A stretch of 64,000 nucleotides of DNA from Gammaproteobacteria bacterium (GTDB lineage Bacteria; Pseudomonadota; Gammaproteobacteria; Pseudomonadales; JADFDG01): NCBI GenBank assembly GCA_018262975.1, contig JADFDG010000004.1:45961-109960 (forward strand), written 5' to 3'. The position numbers and the translations under genes were made by a program. Numbering within the stretch: position 1 is the first letter of the stretch; every line of letters begins with the position of its first letter. This document shows, piece by piece, positions 30,031 through 41,188 of the stretch. Below the pieces are notes generated by a model that made no database searches, had not been told where the DNA came from, and saw only the letters and a list, made by a program, of their open reading frames with translations.

Positions 30031-32703
30031 TCAGCTCCTCACCGGGTCTTTCTTGCCGGGATCGATGCCATAGCGCTTGATCGCGTCGGCCACCAGCTTG
30101 CGCTCGATCTTGCCGTCGTCAGCCAGCGCCGTCAGCGCGGCCACCACCACGAAGCGGCGGTCCACCTCGAAGAACTCGCGCAACTTGCCGCGCGAATCGC
30201 TGCGCCCGAAGCCGTCGGTGCCCAGCACGCGGTAGGTACCCGGTACGAACGGACGAATCTGGTCGGCGAACAGTTTCATGTGGTCGGTGGCCGCAACCAC
30301 CGGGCCACCGGCATCCGCCAGGCACTGCGCCACCCACGATTGCCGCGGCTTCTTCTCCAGCGGGTGCAGCATGTTCCAACGCTCGACGGCCAGGCCGTCG
30401 CGACGCAGCTCGTTGAAGCTGGTCACGCTCCACACGTCGGCACGCACGCCGTAATCGGCGGCGAGCATGTCCGCCGCCGCTTCCACTTCGCGCAGGATGG
30501 TGCCGCTGCCCAGCAACTGCACGACCGGCGCGCCCTTCTTGCCGGCCGGCGCCGCCTTCAACCGGTACATCCCGCGGATGATCCCTTCCTCGGCGCCCTT
30601 GGGCATCGCCGGGTGCGGGTAGTTCTCGTTCATCGCGGTGATGTAATAGAACACGCTCTCCTGCTCGCCATACATGCGGCGCAGGCCGTCCTGCAGGATC
30701 ACCGCCATCTCGAACGCGTAGGTCGGGTCATACGACACGCAGTTGGGGATGGTGGACGCCAGGATGTGGCTGTGGCCGTCCTGGTGCTGCAGTCCCTCGC
30801 CGTTGAGCGTGGTGCGCCCGGCGGTGGCACCGATCAGGAAACCACGCGCCTGCGAATCACCGGCCGCCCAGGCGAAGTCACCGATGCGCTGGAAGCCGAA
30901 CATCGAGTAGTAAACGTAGAACGGGATCAGCGGCTTGTTGTTCACCGAGTACGACGTACCCGCCGCCATCCACGCGGAGAACGCGCCGGCCTCGTTGATG
31001 CCTTCTTCCAGCACCCGGCCCTGCTTGTCCTCGCGGTAATACATGACCTGGCCGGCGTCTTCCGGCTTGTACAGCTGGCCGACCGCGGAGTAGATCGCGT
31101 ACTGGCGGAACATCGCCTCCATGCCGAAGGTGCGCGCCTCGTCCGGCACGATCGGCACGCAGCGCTCGCCGAGATCAGGCAGCTTCATCAGCGCAGTGAG
31201 CATGCGCACGAACGCCATGGTGGTGGACAACGGCCGCTCGGAACCCTCGAGCATCGACGCGAACAGGTCCAGCGACGGCACCGCGAAAGTGTCGGTGCTG
31301 GCCACGCGGCGTTGCGGCAGGTGGCCGTTCAGCGCGGCGCGGTGCTCGCGCAGGTATTTCATCTCCGGGCTGTCTTCCGCCGGCTTGAAATACGGCACCT
31401 TGGGCAGGTCGGCGTCACTCACCGGGATGTCGAAGCGGTCGCGGAATTCGCGCAGGCTGTCGAGGTCGAGCTTCTTGATCTGGTGCGTCTTGTTCACCGC
31501 CTCGCCGGCGCCGGTGCCGTAGCCCTTCACCGTCTTGGCGAGGATCACCGTGGGCTGGCCCTTGTGCCGCACCGCCGCCAGGTAGGCCGCGTACACCTTG
31601 TACGGGTCGTGGCCGCCGCGGTTGAGTTCGTAGATCTGGTCGTCGGTCATGTCCTCGACCATCTTGGCAAGTTCCGGGTACTTGCCGAAGAAATGCTCGC
31701 GCGTGTAGCCGCCACCGTGCATCTTGAACGCTTGGTACTCGCCGTCCACGCACTCGTTCATGCGCTGGCGCAATGCGCCGGTGTCGTCGCGTGCCAGCAG
31801 CGGATCCCAGTGGCGCCCCCAGACCACCTTGATGACGTTCCAGCCGGCACCGCGGAAGGTGCTCTCCAGCTCCTGGATGATCTTGCCGTTGCCACGCACC
31901 GGGCCGTCCAGGCGCTGCAGGTTGCAGTTCACCACGAAGATCAGGTTGTCGAGCTTTTCACGGCCGGCCAGCGCGATGGCGCCGGTGGATTCCGGCTCGT
32001 CCATCTCGCCGTCGCCGAGGAAGCACCACACCTTGCGATCCTCGTCCGGCAACAGGCCGCGATTGATCAGGTACTTCATGATGTGGGCCTGGTAGATCGA
32101 CTGCATCGACGCCAGGCCCATGGACACCGTGGGGAACTGCCAGAAATCCGGCATCAGCCACGGGTGCGGGTACGAAGACAGGCCCTTGCCGTCCACTTCA
32201 CGCCGGTAGCTGTCCAGCTGCTCCTCGGTGAGCCGCCCCTCGAGGAAGGCTCGCGCGTAGATGCCCGGCGCCGAGTGGCCCTGGTAATAGACCAGGTCGC
32301 CGCCGAAGTTCTCGTTCGGCGCGCGGAAGAAATGGTTGAAGCCCACGTCATAGAGCGTGGCGCTCGAGGCGAACGAGGAAATGTGTCCGCCGAGCTCGTC
32401 ATCGCTCATGTTGGCGCGCTGCACCATCGCCATCGCGTTCCAGCGGATGTACGCGCGCAGCCGCCGCTCGGTGTGGTTGTCACCCGGGTAGGCCGGCTCG
32501 TCGCGCAGCGAGATGGTGTTGATGTACGGGGTGTTGAGGCTGTCGAGGCGGACGCCCTTGCGGCGGGCGTACTCGTTGACGCGTTCGAGAAGGAAGCGGG
32601 CCCGTTCGGGGCCTTCCTGGCGGAGGGCGGAGGCGAAGGAATCAAGCCACTCGCGCGTTTCCTGCGGATCGATATCGTCGAACAAGCGGTTTATATCGGC
32701 CAT
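30031..32703 (-). CDS. aceE: Pyruvate dehydrogenase E1 component (homodimeric)
   Basis: DIDPQETREWLDSFASALRQEGPERARFLLERVNEYARRKGV...; full-length AceE. Confidence 0.98.
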   Translation of the reverse strand: MADINRLFDDIDPQETREWLDSFASALRQEGPERARFLLERVNEYARRKGVRLDSLNTPYINTISLRDEPAYPGDNHTERRLRAYIRWNAMAMVQRANMSDDELGGHISSFASSATLYDVGFNHFFRAPNENFGGDLVYYQGHSAPGIYARAFLEGRLTEEQLDSYRREVDGKGLSSYPHPWLMPDFWQFPTVSMGLASMQSIYQAHIMKYLINRGLLPDEDRKVWCFLGDGEMDEPESTGAIALAGREKLDNLIFVVNCNLQRLDGPVRGNGKIIQELESTFRGAGWNVIKVVWGRHWDPLLARDDTGALRQRMNECVDGEYQAFKMHGGGYTREHFFGKYPELAKMVEDMTDDQIYELNRGGHDPYKVYAAYLAAVRHKGQPTVILAKTVKGYGTGAGEAVNKTHQIKKLDLDSLREFRDRFDIPVSDADLPKVPYFKPAEDSPEMKYLREHRAALNGHLPQRRVASTDTFAVPSLDLFASMLEGSERPLSTTMAFVRMLTALMKLPDLGERCVPIVPDEARTFGMEAMFRQYAIYSAVGQLYKPEDAGQVMYYREDKQGRVLEEGINEAGAFSAWMAAGTSYSVNNKPLIPFYVYYSMFGFQRIGDFAWAAGDSQARGFLIGATAGRTTLNGEGLQHQDGHSHILASTIPNCVSYDPTYAFEMAVILQDGLRRMYGEQESVFYYITAMNENYPHPAMPKGAEEGIIRGMYRLKAAPAGKKGAPVVQLLGSGTILREVEAAADMLAADYGVRADVWSVTSFNELRRDGLAVERWNMLHPLEKKPRQSWVAQCLADAGGPVVAATDHMKLFADQIRPFVPGTYRVLGTDGFGRSDSRGKLREFFEVDRRFVVVAALTALADDGKIERKLVADAIKRYGIDPGKKDPVRS

Positions 32704-32851
32704 GGTGTGGCTTCCTGTCAGGGAACCGTGGTCGCGGTTCCGGGTTGCGCTGGACCGGGGAAGGCGCTTTTGGCGCCGTGACCGGGCGGTCGCGACTATA
32801 GCAAATCCGGCGTTGCCCGGCCCCGGCCCGGCAAGCCCGCGCGGGCGGCGA

Positions 32852-33694
32852 TCAGAAACCCACGATCACCGAGACCGCCATCAACATGATCCAGACCACC
32901 TGGGTGCGCAGCAGCAGGCCACGCACATCGGTGACCTCCAGGCCGACTTCCGGGGTCCCGCCCACCTGCGGCGACAGCCCCACGGCCGCCACGCACAGGT
33001 CCCCGGCCAGGTTCTCCGCCGGGTCCTCGTCGTCGAGCAGGCGACTGTCCAGCACCGGCCAGGCCCGGCCGGAATTCCCGGTCAGCAGCAGGGTGCCGCC
33101 CAGCAGCCGCACCACCAGCCAGTCCAGTCGCGTGCGCATGTCTCGGGCGGCGTCGGCCAGCAGCGGATCAGCGCCGCGCTGCACCGACTCCAGCACCGCC
33201 AGCGCCAGCAGGCCCGGCAGGCCGGTCACGGCAAACACGATGATCCAGGTGAAGTTCTCGCGCCAGGCACGCACGAAGATGGCGCGCAGCACGTTGCGAT
33301 GCAGCACCGCCGCCTCGTCGCCACCGGCGCCGAAACGGGCGGTAACGAACTGCCGCAACGCCGCCTCGTCGCCCAGGTACCACAGGCGCAGGTACTCGTT
33401 GATGTCCGCGCCGAGGTGGTCGCGCCCCACGAACACCCACAACAGCACCACGTAGACGGCCAGCAAGGGCAGCGACAGCAGGAAATCGTTGACGCCGAAA
33501 CGCACCAGGAAGCCCGCCGCCACCCACAGCAGCAACAGCATCAGCAGGCGGCCGGACGGCGTGCGGGCGAGCGTTCCGGTCAACGGCAACGGCGCCAGCA
33601 GCACGCGCACCGCAGCATCGCGCCAGCTGGCCGGATCGTGTCGCCACTCGATGCGCCGCAGCGCCAGCAGGACGAGGAACGCGAGCAGTTTCAT
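32852..33694 (-). CDS. ampE: AmpE-like inner membrane protein
   Basis: Multi-TM, MKLLAFLVLLALRRIEWRHDPASWRD...; adjacent to and overlapping ampD. Confidence 0.8.
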   Translation of the reverse strand: MKLLAFLVLLALRRIEWRHDPASWRDAAVRVLLAPLPLTGTLARTPSGRLLMLLLLWVAAGFLVRFGVNDFLLSLPLLAVYVVLLWVFVGRDHLGADINEYLRLWYLGDEAALRQFVTARFGAGGDEAAVLHRNVLRAIFVRAWRENFTWIIVFAVTGLPGLLALAVLESVQRGADPLLADAARDMRTRLDWLVVRLLGGTLLLTGNSGRAWPVLDSRLLDDEDPAENLAGDLCVAAVGLSPQVGGTPEVGLEVTDVRGLLLRTQVVWIMLMAVSVIVGF

Positions 33695-34278
33695 GCAGTC
33701 GTGGATGCACCGGTGGACAGGGCCACGGCCAGCGCCGCGCGGTAGCGGGCCCAGTCGAACGCCGGGCCGGGGTCGGTCTTGCGCCCCGGGGCGATATCGC
33801 TGTGGCCGGCTATGCGGTCGGGCGTGATGGCCGGGAAGTGGCGCAACAGTAGCACGGAGAGCGACACCAGCCGACGGTACTGGCGTTCCGTGTAGGGGCG
33901 GTCGTCGGTGCCTTCCAGCTCGATGCCAATGGAAAAGTCGTTGCAGTTCTCGCGGCCGCCGAAGCTGCTCTTGCCGGCATGCCAGGCGCGGTCGCCCGTG
34001 GCCACGTATTGCACCAGCTCACCACTGCGGCGGACCAGGAAATGGGAAGACACCTGCAGGCCGCGCAAGGTCTCGAAGTAGGGATGCGCCGCGTGGTCCA
34101 GGCGATTGCTGAACAGGTCGTCGATCCACGGGCCGCCGAAACGGCCCGGCGGCAGGCTGATGTTGTGGATGACCAGCAGGGAGACCGTCTCGCCGGCCGG
34201 CCGCGCATTGAAATTGGGCGACGGGCAGCGACGGGCGCCGCGTACCCAGCCCGCCTCCATGCGGGACATGCGACTCAT
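33691..34278 (-). CDS. ampD: 1,6-anhydro-N-acetylmuramyl-L-alanine amidase
   Basis: SLLVIHNISLPPGRFGGPWIDDLFSNRLD...VSSHFLVRRSGELVQYVATGDRAWHAGKSSFGGRENCNDFSIGIELEGTD. Confidence 0.96.
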   Translation of the reverse strand: MSRMSRMEAGWVRGARRCPSPNFNARPAGETVSLLVIHNISLPPGRFGGPWIDDLFSNRLDHAAHPYFETLRGLQVSSHFLVRRSGELVQYVATGDRAWHAGKSSFGGRENCNDFSIGIELEGTDDRPYTERQYRRLVSLSVLLLRHFPAITPDRIAGHSDIAPGRKTDPGPAFDWARYRAALAVALSTGASTTA

Positions 34279-36560
34279 CCGCCGGCCGCCGTGCCCGTGC
34301 GCAGCCGGGAAATCATGGTTTCCAGGGCGCGGTCAAACAGCGCCGTGTCGCTGACCAGCCGGGCGGAACCACCCTGCAGGTCCACGGCCAGTTGCGGAAC
34401 GGTCTTCTCGAAGATCTTTACGCCACGGCCGTTCACGAACACGTACTTGCCCTGCGCCTTGATCTTCGCGGCGATCTTGCCGCGCACCTTGAAGTCTTCC
34501 TCATGGTATTCCACCCAGCTGCCGGGGGTCAGGCCGTCGGCCAGGTTGAGCCAGTGCTCGTCGGTCGGTGCGGCCGGCGGCGGCGGTGGCGCGCTGGCGG
34601 CAATCACCACCTCATCGTCGCTGCGCCGCAACACCTGCACCGCCTCGCCGGCCACTGGCGCAGCCTCCTTCGGCGCCTCGGCCACCACCCGCACGGTACG
34701 CGTGGCCGCGCCGCCGGCCAGCGACAGCAACTGCGTGTTCAGCGCGGCCAGCAACGCCTCGCCACGCGCGGCGTCGAAGCCGGTGGCCTCGAAGCCCTTG
34801 CGCAAGCTCACCAGCAGGCGCGGCACCAGGCCGCGCTGGCGCTCGCGCAGGTCAGGACGCTCGTAGCGCTGCGCGCACCAGACCATCACTTCCAGCACCT
34901 TCAGGCGTTGCAGCCAGGCCTCGCTGTCGGCGCCGTCACGCACCGCGGTGAGTTGCAATACGCGCTGCCACGCCTCCTGGATGACATTGACGACTTCCGC
35001 CGGCAACGTCCTGCCACCAATGCGCGACGCCACCGCGTCACGCACCAGCCGCTGCGCCTCCTCGGTACGGGCGTGGCCTTCCTCACGATCACGCAGGCGC
35101 GCCTCGATCATCGACATCCGGCGCTCGCGCTCGGCGACAAAGTCGGCAAAGTCGTCGCCCAGCCGGCTGAACAGCGACAGGTCGTCGGCGAAATCGTTCA
35201 GGATGGCGTAAACGACCTGTTCCATGCGCGCGTAGAGGCCATCGTCGCTCTCGCGCGACCAGCCGATGCCGGCCCGTGCCAGCGCGTTCACCAGGCGGCG
35301 CGCCGGATGTTCCTCGTCGGCGAAGAACGCCTTGTCCAGCAACGCCACCTTGAGCAACGGGATCTGCAGGCGACCGATCAGCGCCTTCATCTCGCTGGGC
35401 AACTCGGCGTCATCGAGGATGAAATCGAACAGCATCGACACCAGGTTGATGACGTCGTCGTCCGCACTGTTGAGGGCGCGCGGCGCATCCTCCTCGCGGA
35501 TCAGCCCCGACAACTCGCCCTTGACGTCGATACGCGAGGCCTCGATCACCTCCGCGTCCTCGATGACATCGCCGTGCTCGATCACCCGGCCCGGTCCGGC
35601 GACCGGCTGCATCTGTTGCAAGCGCGTCAGCAGCGCGGTGAGCTCGACGCGCGGCACCGCCACCAGCGGCACGTCGGATTGCACCAGCCGGCCATCGACC
35701 ATGGCCTGCCCGTTGACGATCACCGGCAATTGCCCGACCTGCAGTTGCGCGAGCGGCAACGGCGCGCCGCCGCCGGGCAGCATGCCACCGCCGCCGAAGC
35801 CGCCACCCAGCGCACCGCGCGCCAGCGCCAGCAGTTCACCGAGCACGGCCGTCGCCGTGGCTTCGTCCACGTGGGAGGCGGGCGCACCACCACCGCCCTC
35901 GCGCACCGCCACCTGGCGCGGACGCGGGCGGCTGGACTTGATGTCCGGCAAGACGCCGCTGGAGACCAGCGACTGGTTGGCGGCCGCCACCACGTCGTGC
36001 AGTTCGTCCAGCACCTTGCGCTCGAACAGCTTGAACAGGATCAGGCGTGCCTTCACCGGCACCTTGAGGGCGTCGATCCCCGCGCGGAAGTGCTCGCAGA
36101 TGCGCTCCGGGTGCAACGGCAACTGCTCCGCGGCCACTTCTCGCGTCAACACCTTGGCAAAGCGCAGGCGCAGGTGCTCGAGGTCGGCGAGCATGGCGTC
36201 GCGGGCCCGCACCACCATGGCCTGCAGGGCCACCGACACGTCGAGTTCGTCCTCGCCGACCAGGGTGAGGCTGTCCAGCGAGAACGCCGCAGCCGGTTCG
36301 GCCTTCGCGCGCCGCGCGACGCCAGCCACGCTGTCAAAGTCCGCGCCTACCGCCTCGACGAACCCCGACACCAGCGCCTGCCGGCGCAGCCGCAATTCGC
36401 GCATGGCGTCGTAGTAGAGGCCCTGCTCGTCGGCCGGCGCCTTCTGCGACATGTCGAACAACGCATCGTCAGCCCCGTCGCACATGGCGTTGAGGCTGGA
36501 CTGCAGTGCTTCAACCGCATCCCTGCGCACGGTCTCCAGCAACGACGGGAGCGCCGACAT
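34275..36560 (-). CDS. DUF1631 family protein
   Basis: Long cytoplasmic protein beside ampD; C-terminal WLNLADGLTPGSWVEYHEEDFKVRGKIAAKIKAQGKYVFVNGRGVKIFEKT. Confidence 0.8.
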   Translation of the reverse strand: MSALPSLLETVRRDAVEALQSSLNAMCDGADDALFDMSQKAPADEQGLYYDAMRELRLRRQALVSGFVEAVGADFDSVAGVARRAKAEPAAAFSLDSLTLVGEDELDVSVALQAMVVRARDAMLADLEHLRLRFAKVLTREVAAEQLPLHPERICEHFRAGIDALKVPVKARLILFKLFERKVLDELHDVVAAANQSLVSSGVLPDIKSSRPRPRQVAVREGGGGAPASHVDEATATAVLGELLALARGALGGGFGGGGMLPGGGAPLPLAQLQVGQLPVIVNGQAMVDGRLVQSDVPLVAVPRVELTALLTRLQQMQPVAGPGRVIEHGDVIEDAEVIEASRIDVKGELSGLIREEDAPRALNSADDDVINLVSMLFDFILDDAELPSEMKALIGRLQIPLLKVALLDKAFFADEEHPARRLVNALARAGIGWSRESDDGLYARMEQVVYAILNDFADDLSLFSRLGDDFADFVAERERRMSMIEARLRDREEGHARTEEAQRLVRDAVASRIGGRTLPAEVVNVIQEAWQRVLQLTAVRDGADSEAWLQRLKVLEVMVWCAQRYERPDLRERQRGLVPRLLVSLRKGFEATGFDAARGEALLAALNTQLLSLAGGAATRTVRVVAEAPKEAAPVAGEAVQVLRRSDDEVVIAASAPPPPPAAPTDEHWLNLADGLTPGSWVEYHEEDFKVRGKIAAKIKAQGKYVFVNGRGVKIFEKTVPQLAVDLQGGSARLVSDTALFDRALETMISRLRTGTAAGG

Positions 36561-36742
36561 GACACCTGTTCTGTTGGCTAGGAATATCGTCGTATCGTAG
36601 CCCAGTGCCCCGGTACCCACCAGACGCCAGGCTGTACAGACTGCCCGCGGTAACACATTGATGACACACGGCCGCTGCCGATAGAGTGTCCCGCCCGGCC
36701 GGCGACCGCGCCGTTTCCGCCCCGTTTCGCAGGAGCCCACCC

Positions 36743-38083
36743 GTGTCCCTGATCGACATCCTCAACCGGATCAACGATTTCGTCTGGGGCCCCGCCCTGC
36801 TGGTACTGATCGGCGGCACCGGCATCTACCTGATGATCGGCCTGCGTTTCGAGCCGCTGCGACGCATCGGCTACGGCTTCCGCCTGCTTTGGAAAGGCCG
36901 TACCGCCCAGGGCGAGGGCGACCTGCCGTCCTGGCGCGCCCTGATGACCTCGCTGTCGGCCACCGTGGGCATCGGCAACATCGCCGGCGTGGCCGCTGCC
37001 GTCACCCTCGGCGGCCCGGGCGCCATCTTCTGGATGTGGATGATCGCGCTGGTGGGCATGGCCACCAAGTATTCCGAATCCCTGCTGGCCATCCGCTACC
37101 GCGAACGCGACGAACTGGGCAATCACGTCGGCGGGCCCATGTACTACATCCGCAATGGCCTCGGCCGCCAGTGGAACTGGCTGGCGGTCACCTTCGCGGT
37201 ATTCGGCATGCTGGCCGGCTTCGGTATCGGCAACATGGTGCAGTCGCACGAGGTCGCCAAGGCACTGAACAGCACCTGGGGCATCGAGCCATTGCATGCC
37301 GGCCTCGCTATGGCACTGCTGGCGGGGCTGTCGATCATCGGTGGCATCCGCTCGGTCGGTGCAGTGGCGAACTTCCTGGTGCCGTTCATGTGCCTGCTGT
37401 ACGTCAGCACCGCGCTGGTGATCCTGGCGATGAATGCCGGCAACATCCCCGGCGCGTTCGGCCTGATCCTGCACAGCGCCTTCAACGGCCAGGAGGCGGC
37501 CGGAGGCTTCGCCGGGGCCACCCTGTGGGCTGCCATCCGCTACGGTGTGGCGCGCGGCATCTTCTCCAACGAGGCGGGCCTCGGCAGCGCACCCATTGCC
37601 CACGCCTCTGCGCAGAACAACAACGCCGTACACCAGGGCTGCATCGGCATGCTCGGCACCTTCATCGACACCATCATCGTCTGCACCATGACCGGCCTGG
37701 TGATCATTGTCACCGGCGCCTGGCAGCTGGGCGAGCCCAAGTCCACGCTCACCGCGCTGGCCTTCGAAAACGCCCTGCCCGGCATCGGCGGCTTCATCGT
37801 CGCGCTGGCCATCATGCTGTTCGCCTTCACCACCATCCTCGGCTGGAGCGTGTACGGCGAGCGCTGCACGGAATTCCTGTTCGGCACCAAGGCCATCCTG
37901 CCGTTCCGCATCACCTGGATCGCCGCGGTCATCGTCGGCCCGGTATGGGTGATCGAATCGGCCTGGACACTTGCCGACATCCTCAACGCCCTGATGGCCA
38001 TCCCCAACCTCATCGCGCTGCTGCTGCTCAGCCCGGTCATCTTCCGGATGACGCGCGAACACTTTGCCCAGGTGAAGGACTGA
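36743..38083 (+). CDS. AGCS family alanine/glycine:cation symporter
   Basis: [52 protein letters not shown] start at 36743 with aggag upstream. Confidence 0.93.
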   Translation: MSLIDILNRINDFVWGPALLVLIGGTGIYLMIGLRFEPLRRIGYGFRLLWKGRTAQGEGDLPSWRALMTSLSATVGIGNIAGVAAAVTLGGPGAIFWMWMIALVGMATKYSESLLAIRYRERDELGNHVGGPMYYIRNGLGRQWNWLAVTFAVFGMLAGFGIGNMVQSHEVAKALNSTWGIEPLHAGLAMALLAGLSIIGGIRSVGAVANFLVPFMCLLYVSTALVILAMNAGNIPGAFGLILHSAFNGQEAAGGFAGATLWAAIRYGVARGIFSNEAGLGSAPIAHASAQNNNAVHQGCIGMLGTFIDTIIVCTMTGLVIIVTGAWQLGEPKSTLTALAFENALPGIGGFIVALAIMLFAFTTILGWSVYGERCTEFLFGTKAILPFRITWIAAVIVGPVWVIESAWTLADILNALMAIPNLIALLLLSPVIFRMTREHFAQVKD

Positions 38084-38931
38084 TGCTCGACCTGACTCCC
38101 TTCCGCGACACCATCGCCGCCAACGTCCGCGCCGCACTCGCCGAGGACATCGGCAGCGGCGACATCACCGCACAACTGGTGCCCGCCGAGCGCCAGGCGC
38201 GGGCCCGCGTGATCACCCGCGAGGACTGCGTGGTGGCCGGCCGCCCCTGGGTGGACGAAGTGTTCCGCCAGCTCGACGCCGGCGTGACGGTGGAATGGCT
38301 GGCCGGAGAAGGCGAACGCGTGGCCGCCGGCAGCGTGCTGTTCCGCCTGGCCGGACCGGCGCGCGCCCTGCTGTCCGGCGAGCGCGCCGCGCTCAATTTC
38401 CTGCAGACCATTGCCGGCACCGCCACCGCCGCCCGTCGCTACGCCGACCTGGTGGCGCACACCGGCGTGCAGTTGCTGGACACCCGCAAGACCCTGCCGG
38501 GCCTGCGCATCGCGCAGAAATACGCGGTGTCGGCCGGCGGCTGCCATAACCACCGCCTCGGCCTGTGGGATGCCTTCCTGATCAAGGAAAACCACATCGC
38601 CGCCGCCGGCTCCATCGCTGCCGCGATCACCGCCGCGCACCGCATCGCACCGGGCCGGCCGGTGGAAGTGGAAGTGGAGAACCTGGCGGAACTCGCCGCG
38701 GCGCTCGACGCCGCCGCCGACATCGTCATGCTCGACGACTTCACGCTGGCCGACACCCATGCCGCCGTGCAGCTCAACCAGCGCCGCGCGAAGCTGGAAA
38801 TCTCCGGCGGCGTCAACGAACAGACGCTGGTGACGCTCGCCGGCACCGGCGTGGACTACATCTCCATCGGCTCGCTGACCAAGCACGTGCGCGCCGTCGA
38901 CCTGTCGATGCGCCTGGAGGAAATCCCGTGA
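38083..38931 (+). CDS. nadC: Nicotinate-nucleotide pyrophosphorylase (carboxylating)
   Basis: [57 protein letters not shown]. Confidence 0.97.
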   Translation: MLDLTPFRDTIAANVRAALAEDIGSGDITAQLVPAERQARARVITREDCVVAGRPWVDEVFRQLDAGVTVEWLAGEGERVAAGSVLFRLAGPARALLSGERAALNFLQTIAGTATAARRYADLVAHTGVQLLDTRKTLPGLRIAQKYAVSAGGCHNHRLGLWDAFLIKENHIAAAGSIAAAITAAHRIAPGRPVEVEVENLAELAAALDAAADIVMLDDFTLADTHAAVQLNQRRAKLEISGGVNEQTLVTLAGTGVDYISIGSLTKHVRAVDLSMRLEEIP

Positions 38932-39758
38932 AGGAATACCCGCTCGGCACCCTGCGCCCGGCGTCGTTCCGATGGCAGGCGTTCGGCATCCATCTGGCGA
39001 TCAGCCTGGTGATCCTCGGCATCATGCTCTACGTGCTGCTGGTGCACTGGTTCCCCGGTTTCCTGTTCGAGACCGACGGCGGCTGGCAGGCGCTCAAGGT
39101 CATTGCCGCGGTCGACATCGTGCTGGGGCCACTGCTGACGCTGGTGGCCGCCAACCCGGCCAAGACCACCCGCCACCTGCGCAAGGACTTCTCGGTGATC
39201 GCGCTGGTGCAGGTGGCGGCGCTGGCCAGCGGCACCTGGATCACCTGGGAGAACCGCCCCTACGCCATGCTGTGGTATGACGGCGCGTTCCGCTCGATGC
39301 CCTACAGCGCCTTCAGCAACGAGCCGCAGGCGAAGGCGTGGATAGAGGAGCATGCCGAGCGCATCCCGGCGCTGGTGTACGTGGACATGCCGCGCGATCC
39401 GTTTGCGCGTGCGGACGTACTGTTGCGCGCACGTGAGCGCAGCAGCATCGCGCTGTTCGACGCCAGCCTCTACAGGACATGGCCGGGTGATGCCGTACAG
39501 GTTGCCGCGCAGGCCGAAGCCGCATTGCCACGCATGGCAGCTGAAGCCCACTTCAACCCGCGCATGGTCGCGTGGCAGGCCGCCCACGATATCGGTTCCG
39601 ATCCGGTTGTTGCACCGGCCAGTAGCCGTTATCGCAACTATGCGCTGGTGCTTGAGCCGGGCACGCTCACCATAGCCGGGTTCCTCGACGTGACCCCACC
39701 GCCAGCACTGTTCCAGTCACCGGCCGACCAGGTCATAGATTTTTCCCGGTCCCGCTAA
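38928..39758 (+). CDS. TfpZ-like type IV pilin accessory protein
   Basis: N-terminal TMs then [47 protein letters not shown]...YGAFRSM-like; GTG start overlaps the nadC stop; adjacent to pilA. Confidence 0.75.
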   Translation: MKEYPLGTLRPASFRWQAFGIHLAISLVILGIMLYVLLVHWFPGFLFETDGGWQALKVIAAVDIVLGPLLTLVAANPAKTTRHLRKDFSVIALVQVAALASGTWITWENRPYAMLWYDGAFRSMPYSAFSNEPQAKAWIEEHAERIPALVYVDMPRDPFARADVLLRARERSSIALFDASLYRTWPGDAVQVAAQAEAALPRMAAEAHFNPRMVAWQAAHDIGSDPVVAPASSRYRNYALVLEPGTLTIAGFLDVTPPPALFQSPADQVIDFSRSR

Positions 39759-39774
39759 GACCAAGGCTGTCTGG

Positions 39775-40311
39775 TCAATTCTCGTTGAACCGTACCTCGA
39801 CGTCCTGATCATCGTCGGGATTGAGATCCTCGTACTGAGGGTACTCAAAGGTAACCGCGAAGTCCGCCACCCCGGAGCCACTGGTCGTCACCACGATCAT
39901 GCCGCTGGTGTCGGCATCCCCGCCAATCGAGCCGCTCGAACAACCCGTGGCGCCATCCACGGCAAAGGCCACGTCACCACCTGGCGAGCGCTTGCAGTCG
40001 GGGTTGATAATGTCCTCGAGATTGACGTCGAGACTCTGCGCCCCGCCGGTCAACGCGTTGTCGACTGATGTGCCGCATCCGACGTCATCAGGGTCGGCGC
40101 AGGCGAGCGTCCCGAGCGTCGCGCGCGTCTGTATCTTGGCCATTTCGTTTCGCAAGGTGCGCACTGCCTCCTCGAAGTTGGCGGCCACCTTGGACATGTT
40201 GGCGGTCTTGATGTAGTCCTGATAGGCGGGGATAGCCACCGCAGCGAGGATGCCGATGATCGCCACCACGATCATCAGCTCGATCAGGGTAAAGCCGCGC
40301 TGGATACGCAT
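39775..40311 (-). CDS. pilA: Type IV major pilin paralog 1
   Basis: [42 protein letters not shown] class IVa prepilin signature. Confidence 0.93.
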   Translation of the reverse strand: MRIQRGFTLIELMIVVAIIGILAAVAIPAYQDYIKTANMSKVAANFEEAVRTLRNEMAKIQTRATLGTLACADPDDVGCGTSVDNALTGGAQSLDVNLEDIINPDCKRSPGGDVAFAVDGATGCSSGSIGGDADTSGMIVVTTSGSGVADFAVTFEYPQYEDLNPDDDQDVEVRFNEN

Positions 40312-40370
40312 GACCAGGTCCCGTTGGGCCCCCGGTGGGGGCTGGTTGACTTCAGTTCAGAGGGAGGGCC

Positions 40371-40387
40371 AGCAAGAATCGAGCCAA
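40371..40387 (-). promoter_or_regulatory. Sigma-54 (-24/-12) promoter candidate for pilA paralog 1
   Basis: Minus strand TTGGCTCGATTCTTGCT: GG-N10-GC, close to TTGGCACGNNNNTTGCW. Confidence 0.75.
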
Positions 40388-40559
40388 GAGCGTCGCCCAA
40401 CAATATCAGATAGTTGCAGCGACCAAGCACCGAAGCAGGGCTCCATGCGTCAGGCTGCGTCACCTGCTGGCGACGTTCTTCGTCAGTTGGAAGACTGGCC
40501 CCGCCATGCCGGCATCGGGCGTAGGCCAAGGGCAGAGAGGGGAGCGGACAGGAAAGGAG

Positions 40560-40635
40560 TGGTGCCGGAAAGAGGAATCGAACCTCCGACCTTCGCATTA
40601 CGAATGCGCTGCTCTACCGACTGAGCTATTCCGGC
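40560..40635 (-). tRNA. tRNA-Thr(CGT), CCA encoded
   Basis: Minus strand gccggaatagctcagtcggtagagcagcgcattCGTaatgcgaaggtcggaggttcgattcctctttccggcacca folds as a cloverleaf, anticodon CGT. Confidence 0.95.
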
Positions 40636-40671
40636 ACGGGGCGCGCAGTCTAACAGCCTGCGCCGGGCGAC

Positions 40672-41118
40672 TCAATTCTCCCAGGTCTCGGCGCCGTTAT
40701 CCCAGATATAGCGGCGCCCCTCGGCATTTTCGGCGGTGACCTTGTAGCAATCGGCGATGGTGCCGCACGACCCGGCCTCCACCTCCAGGGTGATGCCACT
40801 GGCGTCATCCTCCACGCGGTAACCCAGTGCGGCAAAGTCATTGCTGCCGCCCGGCACGTACTCGCCTGCCAGGTAGGTGCCATTGTCAATGCGATAGTCA
40901 TTCTGGAACATGCGGAACGCCTCCACCTTCTGGCGCAGCGCCGCATCACGCGTGTTGCTCAGATACCCCTGATAAAGGGGTACGGCCACGGCCGTGAGGA
41001 TGAACATGACTGCCACCGCGATCATCAACTCGACCAAGGTGACGCCCGACTGGTAACGGTACCCGGCAGGCAAGCGCGGCGACATGTGCATTCCCTCGTT
41101 GATCCTGAACAATCCCAT
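40672..41118 (-). CDS. PilE-like/minor type IV pilin
   Basis: SGVTLVELMIAVAVMFILTAVAVPLYQGYLSNTRDAALRQKVEAFRMFQNDYRIDNGTYLAG. True start may be at 41091 or 41085. Confidence 0.85.
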   Translation of the reverse strand: MGLFRINEGMHMSPRLPAGYRYQSGVTLVELMIAVAVMFILTAVAVPLYQGYLSNTRDAALRQKVEAFRMFQNDYRIDNGTYLAGEYVPGGSNDFAALGYRVEDDASGITLEVEAGSCGTIADCYKVTAENAEGRRYIWDNGAETWEN

Positions 41119-41124
41119 TTCAAC

Positions 41125-41160
41125 CAGAAAAAGAAAGGGGGGGCAAGATGCCCCCCCCTC
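41125..41160 (-). terminator. Rho-independent terminator of pilA paralog 2
   Basis: Minus strand aggggggggcatcttgcccccccttTcTTTTTc: GC-rich stem followed by a T tract. Confidence 0.85.
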
Positions 41161-41188
41161 CTGACCGTGAGTAACCGGCCTGCGTCGA

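Noticed and set aside
28420-32703. aceE-aceF without an adjacent lpd (E3)
   Set aside because: E3 is often encoded elsewhere; not informative without the full genome.
28828-32781. 1317-aa ORF antisense to aceF-aceE
   Set aside because: Spurious GC-rich antisense frame opposite well-recognised PDH genes.
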